Counted from the first letter of the stretch, positions 24,271-34,392 are shown. The stretch is DNA of 64,000 bases from Bacillota bacterium (GCA_023409265.1 JAEYHZ010000003.1:31889-95888); one strand, 5' to 3'. Program-made: numbers and translations. Notes: a model not told the origin generated them from the sequence alone.

Positions 24271-26116
24271 GACAAACTCCCTCCCTGACTGCAGGTATTA
24301 TAATTTCTACACGGGTACCGACTGACTCCTCACTAAAATATTTCAAACCGTATTGATTCCCATAAAACAATTTTATACGGGTATTGACATTTTTAATACC
24401 AATACTGTCACTTCCTGAATCGTCACTTTGAAGGGATACAGGGTCAGGCAGTACTTCCTGAGCTAAAAAGTTATTTAGCATAACAACCGTATGTCCGGGA
24501 ATACCAATGCCATTATCAGATATCGTGATTTTTATATTCTCATCCACTTTTTTACATGTAACAGTTATGCAGCCATTTGTTTTCTTTTTTTTAAGTCCAT
24601 GATTTATGGAGTTTTCCACCAGGGGCTGCAGCAGAAGTTTAAGTATCTTGTAATCATAGAGGCTTTCATCTATAAAATATTCTACTTTGAACCTGTCATC
24701 GAATCTGAAATTTTGAATAATAATATAATTGTTTATATGATCTATTTCGTCCTTTAGACTGACAATATCCTTGCCCTTGATATTGTATCTGAAAAGGTTT
24801 GAAAGGGATTTCGACATTAGTGCAATACTATGAATACCCTCGGTTATGGCAACCCCTCTTATGGACTCAAGAGTATTGTATAAAAAATGCGGATTTATCT
24901 GAGTCTGCAAAGCCTTTAATTCTGCTTCCTTTTGACTGAGTTGAGCTGAGTAGACTTTTTCAATCAGATATTTAATATTTTTTGCCATATTATTAAAGCC
25001 TTCGGATAAAAATCCTATCTCGTCCTTTGTATGGATGTCAACAGTCGCTGAAAGATTTCCTTTTTCCAATTCCGACATAGCCCTGACCAATGATTTCATG
25101 GGTTTGACAAGTTTATTGGCAAAGCCGAATGACAGGAAAAGAATAACTGCAATACATATAACAGTAGTAATCAAGATATACTTTTTTAACAAACTGGAAT
25201 CTGTCAATATGGTATTAAGGGGTGTGATATTTACTATTTTCCAGGAGGAATAGGGGGAGGTATAATATACGATAAACATATCCCTCCCGTTGATATTCTC
25301 TGTAAATGTACCCTGGGGCCTGGAAAAAATAGTTTTTGAAAAATCGGTGTTAAAGTCTTTCATCAGAAGATTGGAATTTCTGTTAAATACTATTTTCCCT
25401 TTATTGTCCAATATATACAAATCACCTGAGGAAAGTGCGGGATCTGACTCGCTGTTGATCTGTCTATCTATAACACTGTAGTCCATATCAACCCATATGA
25501 GCCCTACGGTTTTTTCCGGATTCAGACTTTTCAGCGACCGTGACACTGAGAAAACAGTTTTGGGATTGTTCAACACGTGATACTGAAGATGAGTACCTAT
25601 TATGTTTATTTTTCCTGATTTGGCCAGGGTATCCTTATACCAGGACTCATTCTTGAAATCATATAGACTTTTAGGACTTCTTCCTCTTGCGTAAAAAAAG
25701 TTGCCGCTTGTATCAAATAGGTATAATCCTGATATTTCATTCCTTAAACCTATAAGGTTGGCTATAAGTTTGTTTATTTTATCTGACACATCCACTTTCT
25801 CCAATTCGGATAAGGAATTATACTGCGCAAGATAGGATTTAATATCGTCATTTCCAACTACATAAGAGGTGACACGATCCATTTCTGTTATGTAATAGTC
25901 TATATTCCTGCTGATTTGTTTCATAGTATCCAGTGAATATACCGATACATTGCGCTCGATTATTTTGGAACTTTGAAGATAAGCAAGTTCACCCAGCAGG
26001 AGAAAGGGTATCACTACTAAAATGAGAAGAGAGAGAAAAAATTTTTCTCTCAGGCCAAGACTATTTTTTCGGGATATTAGCTTTTCCCGGAACTTTGCAA
26101 GTTTCTGAAGTGACAT
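24248..26116 (-). CDS. yesM: YesM-type sensor histidine kinase
   Basis: A 622-residue membrane kinase, partner of the YesN-type regulator. Membrane segment 1 is about 24-46, then an extracellular dCache-like sensor of ~260 residues, membrane segment 2 about 312-333, a HAMP linker, and the short LytS/YesM kinase core with phospho-acceptor His410 in INPHFLYNTLESIRG. The HATPase part has a LLLQPLVENSINHG N box and DNGIGIPG. All motifs are intact. In this family the extracellular domain usually senses an oligosaccharide directly or through the transporter binding protein. Confidence 0.93.
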   Translation of the reverse strand: MSLQKLAKFREKLISRKNSLGLREKFFLSLLILVVIPFLLLGELAYLQSSKIIERNVSVYSLDTMKQISRNIDYYITEMDRVTSYVVGNDDIKSYLAQYNSLSELEKVDVSDKINKLIANLIGLRNEISGLYLFDTSGNFFYARGRSPKSLYDFKNESWYKDTLAKSGKINIIGTHLQYHVLNNPKTVFSVSRSLKSLNPEKTVGLIWVDMDYSVIDRQINSESDPALSSGDLYILDNKGKIVFNRNSNLLMKDFNTDFSKTIFSRPQGTFTENINGRDMFIVYYTSPYSSWKIVNITPLNTILTDSSLLKKYILITTVICIAVILFLSFGFANKLVKPMKSLVRAMSELEKGNLSATVDIHTKDEIGFLSEGFNNMAKNIKYLIEKVYSAQLSQKEAELKALQTQINPHFLYNTLESIRGVAITEGIHSIALMSKSLSNLFRYNIKGKDIVSLKDEIDHINNYIIIQNFRFDDRFKVEYFIDESLYDYKILKLLLQPLVENSINHGLKKKKTNGCITVTCKKVDENIKITISDNGIGIPGHTVVMLNNFLAQEVLPDPVSLQSDDSGSDSIGIKNVNTRIKLFYGNQYGLKYFSEESVGTRVEIIIPAVREGVCLDKNINS

Positions 26117-26285
26117 ATTTGTTTCACCTTTTCATAAATGTAGATTATTCTGCGTAGTTTTGGATATTGTTATCTACCGGTAAATCATTTGTTATATTCT
26201 ATGAAATTGATCAGAATTCCTGCACTGAGACTCTATTAAAGAAAGAAACAAAAAAATTGCACCATAATGCCGAAGATTATCCCCT

Positions 26286-26291
26286 TATAAT
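26286..26291 (+). promoter_or_regulatory. -10 element of the rhamnosidase transporter operon
   Basis: TATAAT at 26286-26291 has only a poor -35 at 17 bases (CATAAT); TTGCAC at 26257 is 23 bases away. A good -10 with a weak -35 suits a promoter that needs the YesN activator. The 248-base gap between yesM and the binding-protein gene holds nothing else I can name. Confidence 0.4.
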
Positions 26292-26364
26292 AGCAGGCAG
26301 GCAATGTTACAATGCAATTATGATATGCATATCCAAACGATAAATGATTACAGGGAGGACAATT

Positions 26365-27669
26365 ATGAAGAAAATAGTATCTTTAGTGCTCACGGCTTCA
26401 ATGGTATTGACTATAGCCCTATCAGGCTGCGGAAAATCCGGGGATACAACCGGCCAAACCAGACAGGAAACTACCAGTCAATCTACAGTGTCCACAACGC
26501 AGGTGAAAAGTGAACCTGTTACACTTAAATTTATGCACTATCAATCAGAAGGTCAGGAAGTATTTACAAAGATCGTTGATGATTTTATGGCAGCAAATTC
26601 AAATATAAAAATCGAGGCCGACCTAAGCGGAGGAGATCAGTACAAAACCATACTCAAGACCAAGTTCGCGGCAGGTGAAGCGGCGGATATTGTTGGTGTA
26701 CATCCGGGAATGGCATTCGCAATTGCTTTTGCGAAGGCAGGCTACCTTGAAGATTTAACTAATGAACCTTTTATGAAGGATATTGATGAAGGTGCAAAAA
26801 GAATGGCAACTGACAATGGTAAAGTATATGCATTGCCAATTGACGCATCATACATAGCAACACTATACAATAAAGATATATTTGCCAAGAATAATATATC
26901 TGTCCCCAAGACCTGGAAAGAGTTTCTGGAGGTATGCGGAAAGCTGAAACAGAATAATATTACACCAATTGCAATAGGAAACAAGGACCTGTGGGTTACT
27001 CAGATAATTCCGTTTGCCATGGCACCGACAGTTATTTACTCCAAAAACATAAATTTTGACAGTGATATGTATGCCGGCAAAACCAAATTCAATGGTCCTG
27101 AATGGCAGAAAATATTTGAAATGCAAATGGAGCTTAATAACAACAAGTACTTTAATAATGGTGTTCTCAGTACGACATATGATCAGGCAAATGCTCTGTT
27201 TGCACAGGGGAAGGCTGCTATGACCGTTATGGGTACCTGGGTATTAAAACCAATCAAAGAAATGAACAAGGATATTAACATCGGTCTGTTTGTATTCCCT
27301 GCTTCAGAGGATGGCAATAACTGGGCCAGTTCCGCAGTAGGCGGTATGCTTGGAGTTTATGCCAACTCACCGCATAAGGACGAAGCTAAAAAGTTTCTTG
27401 AGTTCTTTATGTCAAAGGATGTGTACAGCAATTATCTCAGGAGCACCTCCAATTTCCCGACTGTAAAAGGTGTGACTGTTGATTTTGATCCTGCAGCACA
27501 GGAACTTTCTTCACAGGTTACAAATACATACAACTTCCTCGACCAGAACTGGCCGGCAGGTGTCCAGGATACTCTTTTCAAAAGTATACAGGAAAACTTT
27601 GCAGGTAAAGAAACACAAGCTGTTTTGGATCAACTTGACAAGGAATGGGCAAACAGAACTAAAAAATAG
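26365..27669 (+). CDS. Sugar-binding lipoprotein (family 1) of the rhamnosidase locus
   Basis: A 434-residue extracellular binding protein. The lipoprotein signal peptide ends ALSGC (lipidated Cys22) and a Thr/Gln/Ser linker follows. The start at 26365 has AGGGAGGA upstream; an in-frame ATG at 26344 precedes that site. Binding-domain wording such as KFAAGEAADIVGVHPG and AMTVMGTWVLKP is typical of family 1 proteins for di- or oligosaccharides. It is the first gene after the YesMN promoter region and is followed by a stem-loop before the permeases. The ligand is probably a rhamnose-containing pectin oligosaccharide, inferred from the GH78 gene. Confidence 0.9.
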   Translation: MKKIVSLVLTASMVLTIALSGCGKSGDTTGQTRQETTSQSTVSTTQVKSEPVTLKFMHYQSEGQEVFTKIVDDFMAANSNIKIEADLSGGDQYKTILKTKFAAGEAADIVGVHPGMAFAIAFAKAGYLEDLTNEPFMKDIDEGAKRMATDNGKVYALPIDASYIATLYNKDIFAKNNISVPKTWKEFLEVCGKLKQNNITPIAIGNKDLWVTQIIPFAMAPTVIYSKNINFDSDMYAGKTKFNGPEWQKIFEMQMELNNNKYFNNGVLSTTYDQANALFAQGKAAMTVMGTWVLKPIKEMNKDINIGLFVFPASEDGNNWASSAVGGMLGVYANSPHKDEAKKFLEFFMSKDVYSNYLRSTSNFPTVKGVTVDFDPAAQELSSQVTNTYNFLDQNWPAGVQDTLFKSIQENFAGKETQAVLDQLDKEWANRTKK

Positions 27670-27715
27670 GCTGTAACAAGAAAAGCGATACCAGAAAAGC
27701 AATAACAAAAATAAA

Positions 27716-27745
27716 ACGGGCTGTCAGTATTAGCTGGTAGCCCGT
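27716..27745 (+). other. Intercistronic stem-loop between binding protein and permease genes
   Basis: ACGGGCT (27716-27722) pairs with AGCCCGT (27739-27745). No T-run follows, so it is more likely an mRNA-stabilising or partially attenuating hairpin, common after binding-protein genes. Confidence 0.5.
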
Positions 27746-27774
27746 ATTCATAAGTCTGCAAAGGTGGAAAAACA

Positions 27775-28659
27775 ATGAAAAGGTATTCAAGCGACAACGT
27801 GTATTGGACATTATTTCTGGCACCGGCACTTTTGATACTGTCTTTTTTCTTCATCATTCCTGTTATTGGCGGATTTGTCTATAGCTTGACCGACTGGACG
27901 GGGATAACCAAGGAAATCAATTTTGTCGGTATTGATAATTTTAAAAACCTGTTATTTAACGATGATAAATTTTATGAAGAAGTATTCCATACACTGATAT
28001 TCTCCATATGCATCACAATTTTTCAGAATTCAATCGGACTCATCCTTGCGTTGTTTTTGGATAAGGAATTCAAGGGAAGAAATTTTTTCAGAATGATCTA
28101 TTACCTTCCGGCAGTTTTAAGTCCCTTGGTGGTGGGATATGCATGGTCTTTCATATTTAATCCCAACATGGGCGCTCTTAACAATTTGCTTGATAAAACA
28201 GGCTTTGGCTTTTTAGCCCAGGACTGGCTCGGAAATGCAAATCTTGCTCTGTTTTCAGTAATATTTGTTATTGTATGGCAATATGCAGGTTACTCTATGA
28301 TAATTTACATAGCTGGCCTTCAGAATATTTCCCTGGACATCTATGAGGCGGCAGCAATTGACGGAGTTAGCAAATGGCAGAAATTCAAGCATATAACCTT
28401 TCCGCTTCTGGCACCGGCCTTCACAATAAATATTCTTCTGACAATAATAAGCACATTGAAGTCCTTTGACCATATATTTGTTATGACCAAAGGAGGGCCG
28501 GGCTACGCTACCGAGGTTATAAGCACTCGCCTTTACAGTGAGTCATTTACATACAATAATATGGGATATGGATCTGCAATATCTGTGGTATTGTTCCTCA
28601 TTGTTACATCAATATCACTTATACTGCTTAAATTCTTGAGAAACAGGGAGGTGGAGTAA
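27775..28659 (+). CDS. Sugar ABC transporter permease, MalF/UgpA type
   Basis: A 294-residue permease with six membrane segments; the EAA loop is YEAAAIDGVSKWQKFKHITFP split over its length. Its stop codon overlaps the start of the next permease by one base (TAATG). No ATPase gene accompanies the pair, so a shared ATPase elsewhere must energise it, as for the galactan importer. Confidence 0.92.
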   Translation: MKRYSSDNVYWTLFLAPALLILSFFFIIPVIGGFVYSLTDWTGITKEINFVGIDNFKNLLFNDDKFYEEVFHTLIFSICITIFQNSIGLILALFLDKEFKGRNFFRMIYYLPAVLSPLVVGYAWSFIFNPNMGALNNLLDKTGFGFLAQDWLGNANLALFSVIFVIVWQYAGYSMIIYIAGLQNISLDIYEAAAIDGVSKWQKFKHITFPLLAPAFTINILLTIISTLKSFDHIFVMTKGGPGYATEVISTRLYSESFTYNNMGYGSAISVVLFLIVTSISLILLKFLRNREVE

Positions 28660-29492
28660 TGAAGCTTAAAAACAATTTTGGTTCCAAAATCTTGTTTTAC
28701 ACACTATTAAGTGCTATTACCATCTTCTTTCTTTTTCCCATATACATTATATTTATTTCTTCCATAAAGTCCCAGGTGGAGATATTTTCTTCTCCCTTCA
28801 GTCTGCCGTCCCAATTCCAGTTCGGTAACTATATCAGGGCATGGGAAAAGATGAATTTTGAAGTTGCATTGGGAAACAGTGTTTTTATTACAGCATGTTC
28901 CATTATCGGACTGATATTCTTCGGATCCATGGCGGCATATGTATGTGCAAGAAACGGGACAAAGCTGGTGAACGTTATTTTTGCTATATTTATAAGCTGT
29001 ATTGTAGTGCCTTTTCATACGGCTATGACGCCGCTGGTCAAATTTATGTCTGCATTAAAGCTCTATGATTCCTATTTCAGTGTAATCATGGTATATATAG
29101 CAATTAATCTGGCCTTTACTGTTTTTTTATACACAGGTTTTATAAAAGGAATTTCCCTTGAGCTGGAGGAGGCAGCTATTGTTGACGGGTGCACAAGATT
29201 CGGAATCTTCTGGAGAATAGTTTTTCCGCTGCTTACGCCCATAACTGCAACAGTTGCAATACTTAATTCTCTTAATGTGTGGAATGATTTCCTGATTCCG
29301 CTGCTGCTCATATCATCACCTGCCAAGAGAAATATCCCAAATGCTCTTTTTGCTTTCCAGGGACAGTATAACAACAAGTGGGATATGGCTTTTGCAGCCC
29401 TGATCCTATCAATAATACCAATTGTTATTTTCTACCTGCTTCTGCAGAAAAAGATAATAAAAGGGATTACTCAAGGTTCCGTTAAAGGATAA
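28659..29492 (+). CDS. Sugar ABC transporter permease, MalG/UgpE type
   Basis: A 277-residue permease, heterodimer partner of the preceding gene. Six membrane segments are predicted and the EAA motif is LEEAAIVDGCTRFGIFWRIVFP over its length; the tail KIIKGITQGSVKG is a family ending. It is 92 bases upstream of the rhamnosidase gene, with no clear terminator between them. Confidence 0.92.
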   Translation: MKLKNNFGSKILFYTLLSAITIFFLFPIYIIFISSIKSQVEIFSSPFSLPSQFQFGNYIRAWEKMNFEVALGNSVFITACSIIGLIFFGSMAAYVCARNGTKLVNVIFAIFISCIVVPFHTAMTPLVKFMSALKLYDSYFSVIMVYIAINLAFTVFLYTGFIKGISLELEEAAIVDGCTRFGIFWRIVFPLLTPITATVAILNSLNVWNDFLIPLLLISSPAKRNIPNALFAFQGQYNNKWDMAFAALILSIIPIVIFYLLLQKKIIKGITQGSVKG

Positions 29493-29584
29493 ACTGTAGA
29501 GGAGCCACTGAATGTGGTATTCTTATACTTATGTAGAGACTCATATTTAATAATATAAAATTATTCGCGACAGGAGCAGAGAAA

Positions 29585-31936
29585 ATGGAAAGTTCCAAAA
29601 CGGATGCCTCTATAATACCGGAAAATTGTAAATGTGGAGAAGATGAGGAAACAAAGAAAGACTGGAAGGCCAGTTGGATCTGGAAATCAGCTCATATAAA
29701 CCGAAACAGCTTCGCCTACTTCAGAAAAGAAGTGGAAATGGAAGGTGAGCCATGTCACGCCAGAATATTTGTTTCGGCACACAATCATTTCAAGCTTTAT
29801 GTAAACGGTAATAATGTTGGAGGCCTTGTTACTCCAGCACCCTCTCATCCCCAAAAATCCAAATATTATCTGATGTATGATATAAAGGGCATGCTTAAAA
29901 AGGGGAAAAACGTACTGGGTGCAATTGTCCATTATATAGGCGGGGACGGTCAGAACTATGTAAATGGCTGTCCGGGATTTATACTGCAGTTTGAAACATT
30001 AGATGAAAGCGGGAGGGAGTCTGTGGTCTGTGTGACAGATGAATCCTGGAAGGTGCTGAAGGATACGCCGTATACCGACGGCGCCAGCTTCCAGCAGAAT
30101 AGAAGAATTTCATCGGTTGAGTCCTATGATGCGGCTGCTGAACCCATAGGCTGGCTTAATGAAAACTATGATGCTGCAGGGTGGGATTATGCTGTCTGTT
30201 CACAGGCCGAACAGGATGGCTGGCAGCTGACAAGACAGAAAATACCGGAGGGAAAGATCGACGGAATAGTCACCCCTGATGCTGTCGGCGTACAGAAACC
30301 GGGGCTTCAGGTGTTTGATGCGGGAAAGATAATTTCGGGATGGCCGAGACTGGAACTCAGAGGTATAAAGGGAACAACTGTGCGTATGAGGTATTCCGAG
30401 AATATCGATGAATATGGCAGGGTAGGCCATAATGTGGCAAATGAAAGTTCGGAGACTTATTATGATGAGTATCGCATGCGCGGAGATGAAATGGAAAGCT
30501 GGAGTCCGGATTTTTCCTATAAGGCCTTCCGATATATTGAAGTGACCGGATATCCTGAAATTATAGCTCCAGGGCAAATAAAAGCTGTCTCGGTGCACAC
30601 AGACATAGAATACAAAGGAAGCTTCAGCTCTTCAAACCGGCTTTTTAATGATATATATGAGGCATGTATAGCCACTCAGAAAAACAATATGCTGGGGCAG
30701 CTTGTGGACTGTCCTCACCGGGAACAGGCACAGTACATTGCCGATTCAGATATGCAGGCCGAAACATTGTGCTACAATTTTTCCGCTAAAAGTATTCTGG
30801 AAAAAGTATTGAATGATTTCAGAGACTGTCAGTTGGAAGACGGTACATTCCCATTCGTGTTTCCCTCAAACTTTGAAAATTCCGACTTCAATATAAGGAT
30901 TCCTGAGTGGGACTTGCATTATTGCACTTTAATGTGGAAGATATACCGCAATTATGGAGATATAAATACCTTAAGGGAGTATTACGGGCCGGCAAAAAGA
31001 ATGCTGGAGTATTATCTGGGGTTAATTGACGGCAATACGGGTCTGGTATTAAAGTGCCCGGACAGGTGGCATATAAGTGACTGGCCTTACCCCAACATTG
31101 ATCAGCAGGGCAGGTGCCTCACAGTTCAGAATTGTAAAATATATAATGCAATGAAGATAATGGCTGAAATAGCCTTATTACTGGGTCTGGAAGAGGATTC
31201 CACCTTTTATGGGATAAGGGCTCGGGAGCTTGAAAATTCCATCGTAAAACACCTTTATGAGCCTGATAACAAGTTTTTTTTCGATTGCCTGGAAAGCGGC
31301 GAGAGTCATCAGGGAACAAATGTTATAGCATATCAGTATGGACTGGTGCCTGAAAAGGACAGAGGTGTTTTGCTTCAACGTATTGTTTCAGAAGGTATGG
31401 AGTGTAAGACCCTGTTATCCCTAAATCTTTTTCAGGTGCTTTTTGAAAACGGTCAGGGTGAGCATGCCTACAGCATGCTGAATAGTACCCGGTATCCGGG
31501 CTGGGGTTATATGATGAGCAGGGGAGCAAAAACAATCTGGGAAGGCTTTGATGATATTGAATCCCACTGCCATGCCTGGAATGCTTATCCTGCAAGGCTT
31601 TTACAGGAATACATACTGGGTGTGAAACCATCTTCCCCGGGATTTGGAGAGATTTGCATAAAGCCTTTTTTTGCCCGGGATATGGATTTTGCCCAAGGAA
31701 ATGTTTATACTATCAGAGGAAACGTATTTGTCGGCTGGGAGAAGGATTCATGCGGCATAAAAATGAATATTGATATTCCCGGTACAACACCGGCAAGAAT
31801 TGTTATTCCTTCGGAATTCTGCGGTAAAACCTCCATTTATACTGGTTCGTCAGTTAAGGATGAAAAACTCCTATGGAAGAATGGAAGCTATGCAGGAAAC
31901 CGGCACTTTAACTTACAAATATTTACTGAAGGATAA
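29585..31936 (+). CDS. GH78 alpha-L-rhamnosidase-like enzyme
   Basis: A 783-residue enzyme expected to release L-rhamnose from rhamnogalacturonan or glycoside oligosaccharides. The N-terminal beta-sandwich (ASWIWKSAHINRNSFAYFRK onward) is the rhamnosidase N domain; the (alpha/alpha)6 catalytic barrel has VDCPHREQAQYIADSDMQ, the family DCP-x-R-E region, and GAKTIWEGFD near the C-terminal end of the barrel, matching the TIWE-x-(W/F)D signature. The usual Trp-Gly-Asp after the DCPxR motif reads YIADSD here, a divergence. No signal peptide, so it works in the cytoplasm on imported substrate. It is the last gene of the YesMN-linked operon. Confidence 0.88.
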   Translation: MESSKTDASIIPENCKCGEDEETKKDWKASWIWKSAHINRNSFAYFRKEVEMEGEPCHARIFVSAHNHFKLYVNGNNVGGLVTPAPSHPQKSKYYLMYDIKGMLKKGKNVLGAIVHYIGGDGQNYVNGCPGFILQFETLDESGRESVVCVTDESWKVLKDTPYTDGASFQQNRRISSVESYDAAAEPIGWLNENYDAAGWDYAVCSQAEQDGWQLTRQKIPEGKIDGIVTPDAVGVQKPGLQVFDAGKIISGWPRLELRGIKGTTVRMRYSENIDEYGRVGHNVANESSETYYDEYRMRGDEMESWSPDFSYKAFRYIEVTGYPEIIAPGQIKAVSVHTDIEYKGSFSSSNRLFNDIYEACIATQKNNMLGQLVDCPHREQAQYIADSDMQAETLCYNFSAKSILEKVLNDFRDCQLEDGTFPFVFPSNFENSDFNIRIPEWDLHYCTLMWKIYRNYGDINTLREYYGPAKRMLEYYLGLIDGNTGLVLKCPDRWHISDWPYPNIDQQGRCLTVQNCKIYNAMKIMAEIALLLGLEEDSTFYGIRARELENSIVKHLYEPDNKFFFDCLESGESHQGTNVIAYQYGLVPEKDRGVLLQRIVSEGMECKTLLSLNLFQVLFENGQGEHAYSMLNSTRYPGWGYMMSRGAKTIWEGFDDIESHCHAWNAYPARLLQEYILGVKPSSPGFGEICIKPFFARDMDFAQGNVYTIRGNVFVGWEKDSCGIKMNIDIPGTTPARIVIPSEFCGKTSIYTGSSVKDEKLLWKNGSYAGNRHFNLQIFTEG

Positions 31937-32040
31937 CTATTGCTATGCAGCTGTATTTAGGTTATAATGTGTAAAGTGTACTGAAGTTGGACAGACTGCT
32001 TTTAAATAAGCATCAGTATACATTACGATAAGCCAATTTT

Positions 32041-32308
32041 GGCCGTACTAGATGGGGAGGTAGCGGTGCCCTGTACCTGCAATCCGCTGTAGCAGGATTG
32101 AATTCCTGTCCTAGGTTTTAGTATGTAGTGCCTGCCCTTTACAAGTGGCAATGAAAATTGGGTCTTGCGCAATAGAAGTCTGTGAACCCCGTCAGGTCCG
32201 GAAGGAAGCAGCGGTAAGCGGTAAATTCTGTGTGCCGCTAGGTTACCTGGTTAGAGTTAACTGTAAAGGTAACGGCTATATATTTCTATCGACGATGGGT
32301 GTACGGCC
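32041..32308 (+). ncRNA. ffs: Signal recognition particle RNA, large (Alu-containing) type
   Basis: A 268-base RNA that, with Ffh, targets membrane proteins. The ends pair (GGCCGTAC at 32041 with GTACGGCC ending at 32308). The universal domain IV core is plain: GTCAGGTCCGGAAGGAAGCA at 32190-32209 with the GGAAGGAAGCAGC loop sequence. The 5' Alu domain with GGGGAGGTAGCGGTGCCCTGTA is as in the Bacillus scRNA. Ends are set by the terminal pairing and may be off by a few bases. It lies upstream of dnaX, its usual place in clostridia. Confidence 0.95.
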
Positions 32309-32327
32309 ATTCATTTTTATAACAGAT

Positions 32328-32372
32328 CAAGCCTGTTCAGGTCAAAAGACTAAGAACAGGCTTGTATTGTAT
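32328..32372 (+). terminator. Terminator of the SRP RNA gene
   Basis: CAAGCCTGTTC (32328-32338) and GAACAGGCTTG (32354-32364) form an 11-base-pair perfect stem followed by TATTGTATT, a weak T-tract. Confidence 0.75.
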
Positions 32373-32382
32373 TATGCAAAAA

Positions 32383-32513
32383 AATGATTTATTATTTATT
32401 TGTCTTAATGATTTATTACTTATTTGCTTAAATGATTTATTGTTATTTGTCTTTAATGACTTTATTACTTATTTGCTTTAATGATTTATTATTTATTTAT
32501 CCTTTATGGATAG
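32383..32513. repeat. Five tandem ~25-bp AT-rich repeats upstream of dnaX
   Basis: The unit AATGATTTATTACTTATTTG followed by CTTA or similar is repeated five times (starting near 32383, 32407, 32431, 32455 and 32480), with copies differing at a few positions. The region between the ffs terminator and dnaX is otherwise empty. Possible roles are an AT-rich protein-binding or unwinding site, or simple slippage expansion. Confidence 0.8.
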
Positions 32514-32579
32514 AATTATATATGAAGATTTGGCGGGCCTTCCGGCCTGTTTGAAGCAGAGTTGGAAAGGATGGGGAGT

Positions 32580-34328
32580 ATGTCCTATACAGCATTATAC
32601 AGAAAATGGAGACCTCTTGTTTTTGAAGATGTAGTAGAACAGGAGCACGTGGTTAGAACTATTAAGAATACTGTAAAGTCTGAACGTATCGGGCACGCAT
32701 ACCTTTTTTGCGGTACCAGAGGTACAGGGAAAACTACCATGGCAAAGATTTTTGCAAGGGCAATTAACTGTCTGAACACCAAAGACGGCGATCCTTGTAA
32801 TGAATGTGACATATGCAGAGGAATTCTCAGTGACTCTATTCTTGATGTTGTTGAAATAGATGCTGCGTCAAACAACAGCGTAGACAACATAAGAGAAATC
32901 AGGGATGAAGTGGTTTATGCACCTTCCCAGGCTCGTTACAAAGTCTATATTATAGATGAAGTGCATATGCTATCAGCAGGAGCTTTTAACGCGCTGCTCA
33001 AAACCCTTGAGGAGCCGCCGGCTCATGTGGTTTTTATTCTTGCTACTACAGACCCGCATAAATTACCTGCCACAATACTTTCCAGATGCCAGAGGTTTGA
33101 TTTCAAAAAAATAACACCTGGGAGTATAGCAGAGAGGGTCAAGGTAATTGCAGGAGCAAGCAGTATTACTCTGGAAGATGATGCTGCACTGTTGATTGCA
33201 AAACTGGCCGATGGTGCGTTGAGAGATGCTTTAAGTATCCTTGATCAGTGTATTTCAGTAGGTAATAATAATATTACCCATCAGGATGTACTGGATGTAA
33301 TAGGGATTGTAAGTGATGATTTTATTGCAGAAATTGTTGATTATATAAAAGATAAAAATGTTGAAGGACTTGTTAACGGAGTTGAAAGGCTGTCCTCAAA
33401 CGGCAGAGATATTCTAAGGTTTGCTTCGGATCTTGTAATGTATTTCAGAAACCTGCTGCTTTGCAAGATTACAAAAAACCCAACAGATATCCTTGATTTG
33501 AACAAGCAGTATATTGAAAATATGATGCTTCAGTCACAAGCTTTTACAAAAGAAAGAATTATTGCTGTAATAAAGGAACTGTCAGCCTTTGAAACACAGC
33601 TTAAGTATGCTCTAAATCAGCGTGTATTCCTTGAGGTAATGCTGATCTCCATCAGTGTAGGCAGCTATGGACAGAGCAGTGATAACAGTGATTTGCTTGA
33701 CAGAATTGCTGACCTGGAAAATGCCATAAGATCCGGTGCAGGCGCAGTCCAGCCCCGGAGCCACATCGATGCTGCGCCTGCGGCAGGTTTTACCGCACCA
33801 GGCCAGATTTCCGGCAAGGTGTTGGATAGAATGCCGCCGGTACCGGGTATCGGCGGAACACAAAATCCTTTTGCACCGCCGTCAGCAGCGGGCAGTTCGG
33901 GATCAGGCGGCAGTAAATCTGCAGAGGACAGCAGCGGGAAGAATGCAGCAGCACATCAGCCACTGGAAATCTGGCAGGAAATAATTTCGGACCTTAAGGC
34001 CAGCGGCAGAATGATGCTGGTCACATATTTAACTTCCACGAGGGCTGTAGCGGGGGATGAGTCAACTATCATGGTTGTTTTTCCAACTGGTGTCGGATCC
34101 TTTAAAAATGTTGTGGCAAAGCCCGAGAATTTAGAAGTGCTTCAGAGTGCTTTTTTAAAGAAGCTGGGGAGACAGGTCCGCATCAGGTTTATCGACGAGG
34201 AAGAGCTTGAGAATATTGTTCCGAGCCAGACAGCTGAAAAAGATGAGGAGCAGGAAAGCACCTTACTGAAAAATGCAAGAGAAATTGCAGGAAAGCTCAA
34301 TGTTCACCTTGATATAATAGACGAATAA
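32580..34328 (+). CDS. dnaX: DNA polymerase III gamma/tau subunit
   Basis: A 582-residue clamp-loader ATPase. The start at 32580 gives the standard SYTALYRKWRP opening, with GGAAAGG nine bases upstream. Walker A is GTRGTGKTT, the zinc-binding cysteines lie in CLNTKDGDPCNECDIC, the DEx box is IIDEVHML and the sensor-1 region is ILATTDPHKLP. After the three AAA+ domains (~370 residues) comes a low-complexity linker rich in Ala, Pro, Gly and Ser (~385-470) and a tau-like C-terminal domain. It is followed by ybaB and recR in the arrangement conserved across Firmicutes. Confidence 0.97.
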   Translation: MSYTALYRKWRPLVFEDVVEQEHVVRTIKNTVKSERIGHAYLFCGTRGTGKTTMAKIFARAINCLNTKDGDPCNECDICRGILSDSILDVVEIDAASNNSVDNIREIRDEVVYAPSQARYKVYIIDEVHMLSAGAFNALLKTLEEPPAHVVFILATTDPHKLPATILSRCQRFDFKKITPGSIAERVKVIAGASSITLEDDAALLIAKLADGALRDALSILDQCISVGNNNITHQDVLDVIGIVSDDFIAEIVDYIKDKNVEGLVNGVERLSSNGRDILRFASDLVMYFRNLLLCKITKNPTDILDLNKQYIENMMLQSQAFTKERIIAVIKELSAFETQLKYALNQRVFLEVMLISISVGSYGQSSDNSDLLDRIADLENAIRSGAGAVQPRSHIDAAPAAGFTAPGQISGKVLDRMPPVPGIGGTQNPFAPPSAAGSSGSGGSKSAEDSSGKNAAAHQPLEIWQEIISDLKASGRMMLVTYLTSTRAVAGDESTIMVVFPTGVGSFKNVVAKPENLEVLQSAFLKKLGRQVRIRFIDEEELENIVPSQTAEKDEEQESTLLKNAREIAGKLNVHLDIIDE

Positions 34329-34392
34329 GTTATAATAATAAGGAATAACTAATTTAAAAACTAAAATTCCAGTTAACAGGAGGATGTTATAT

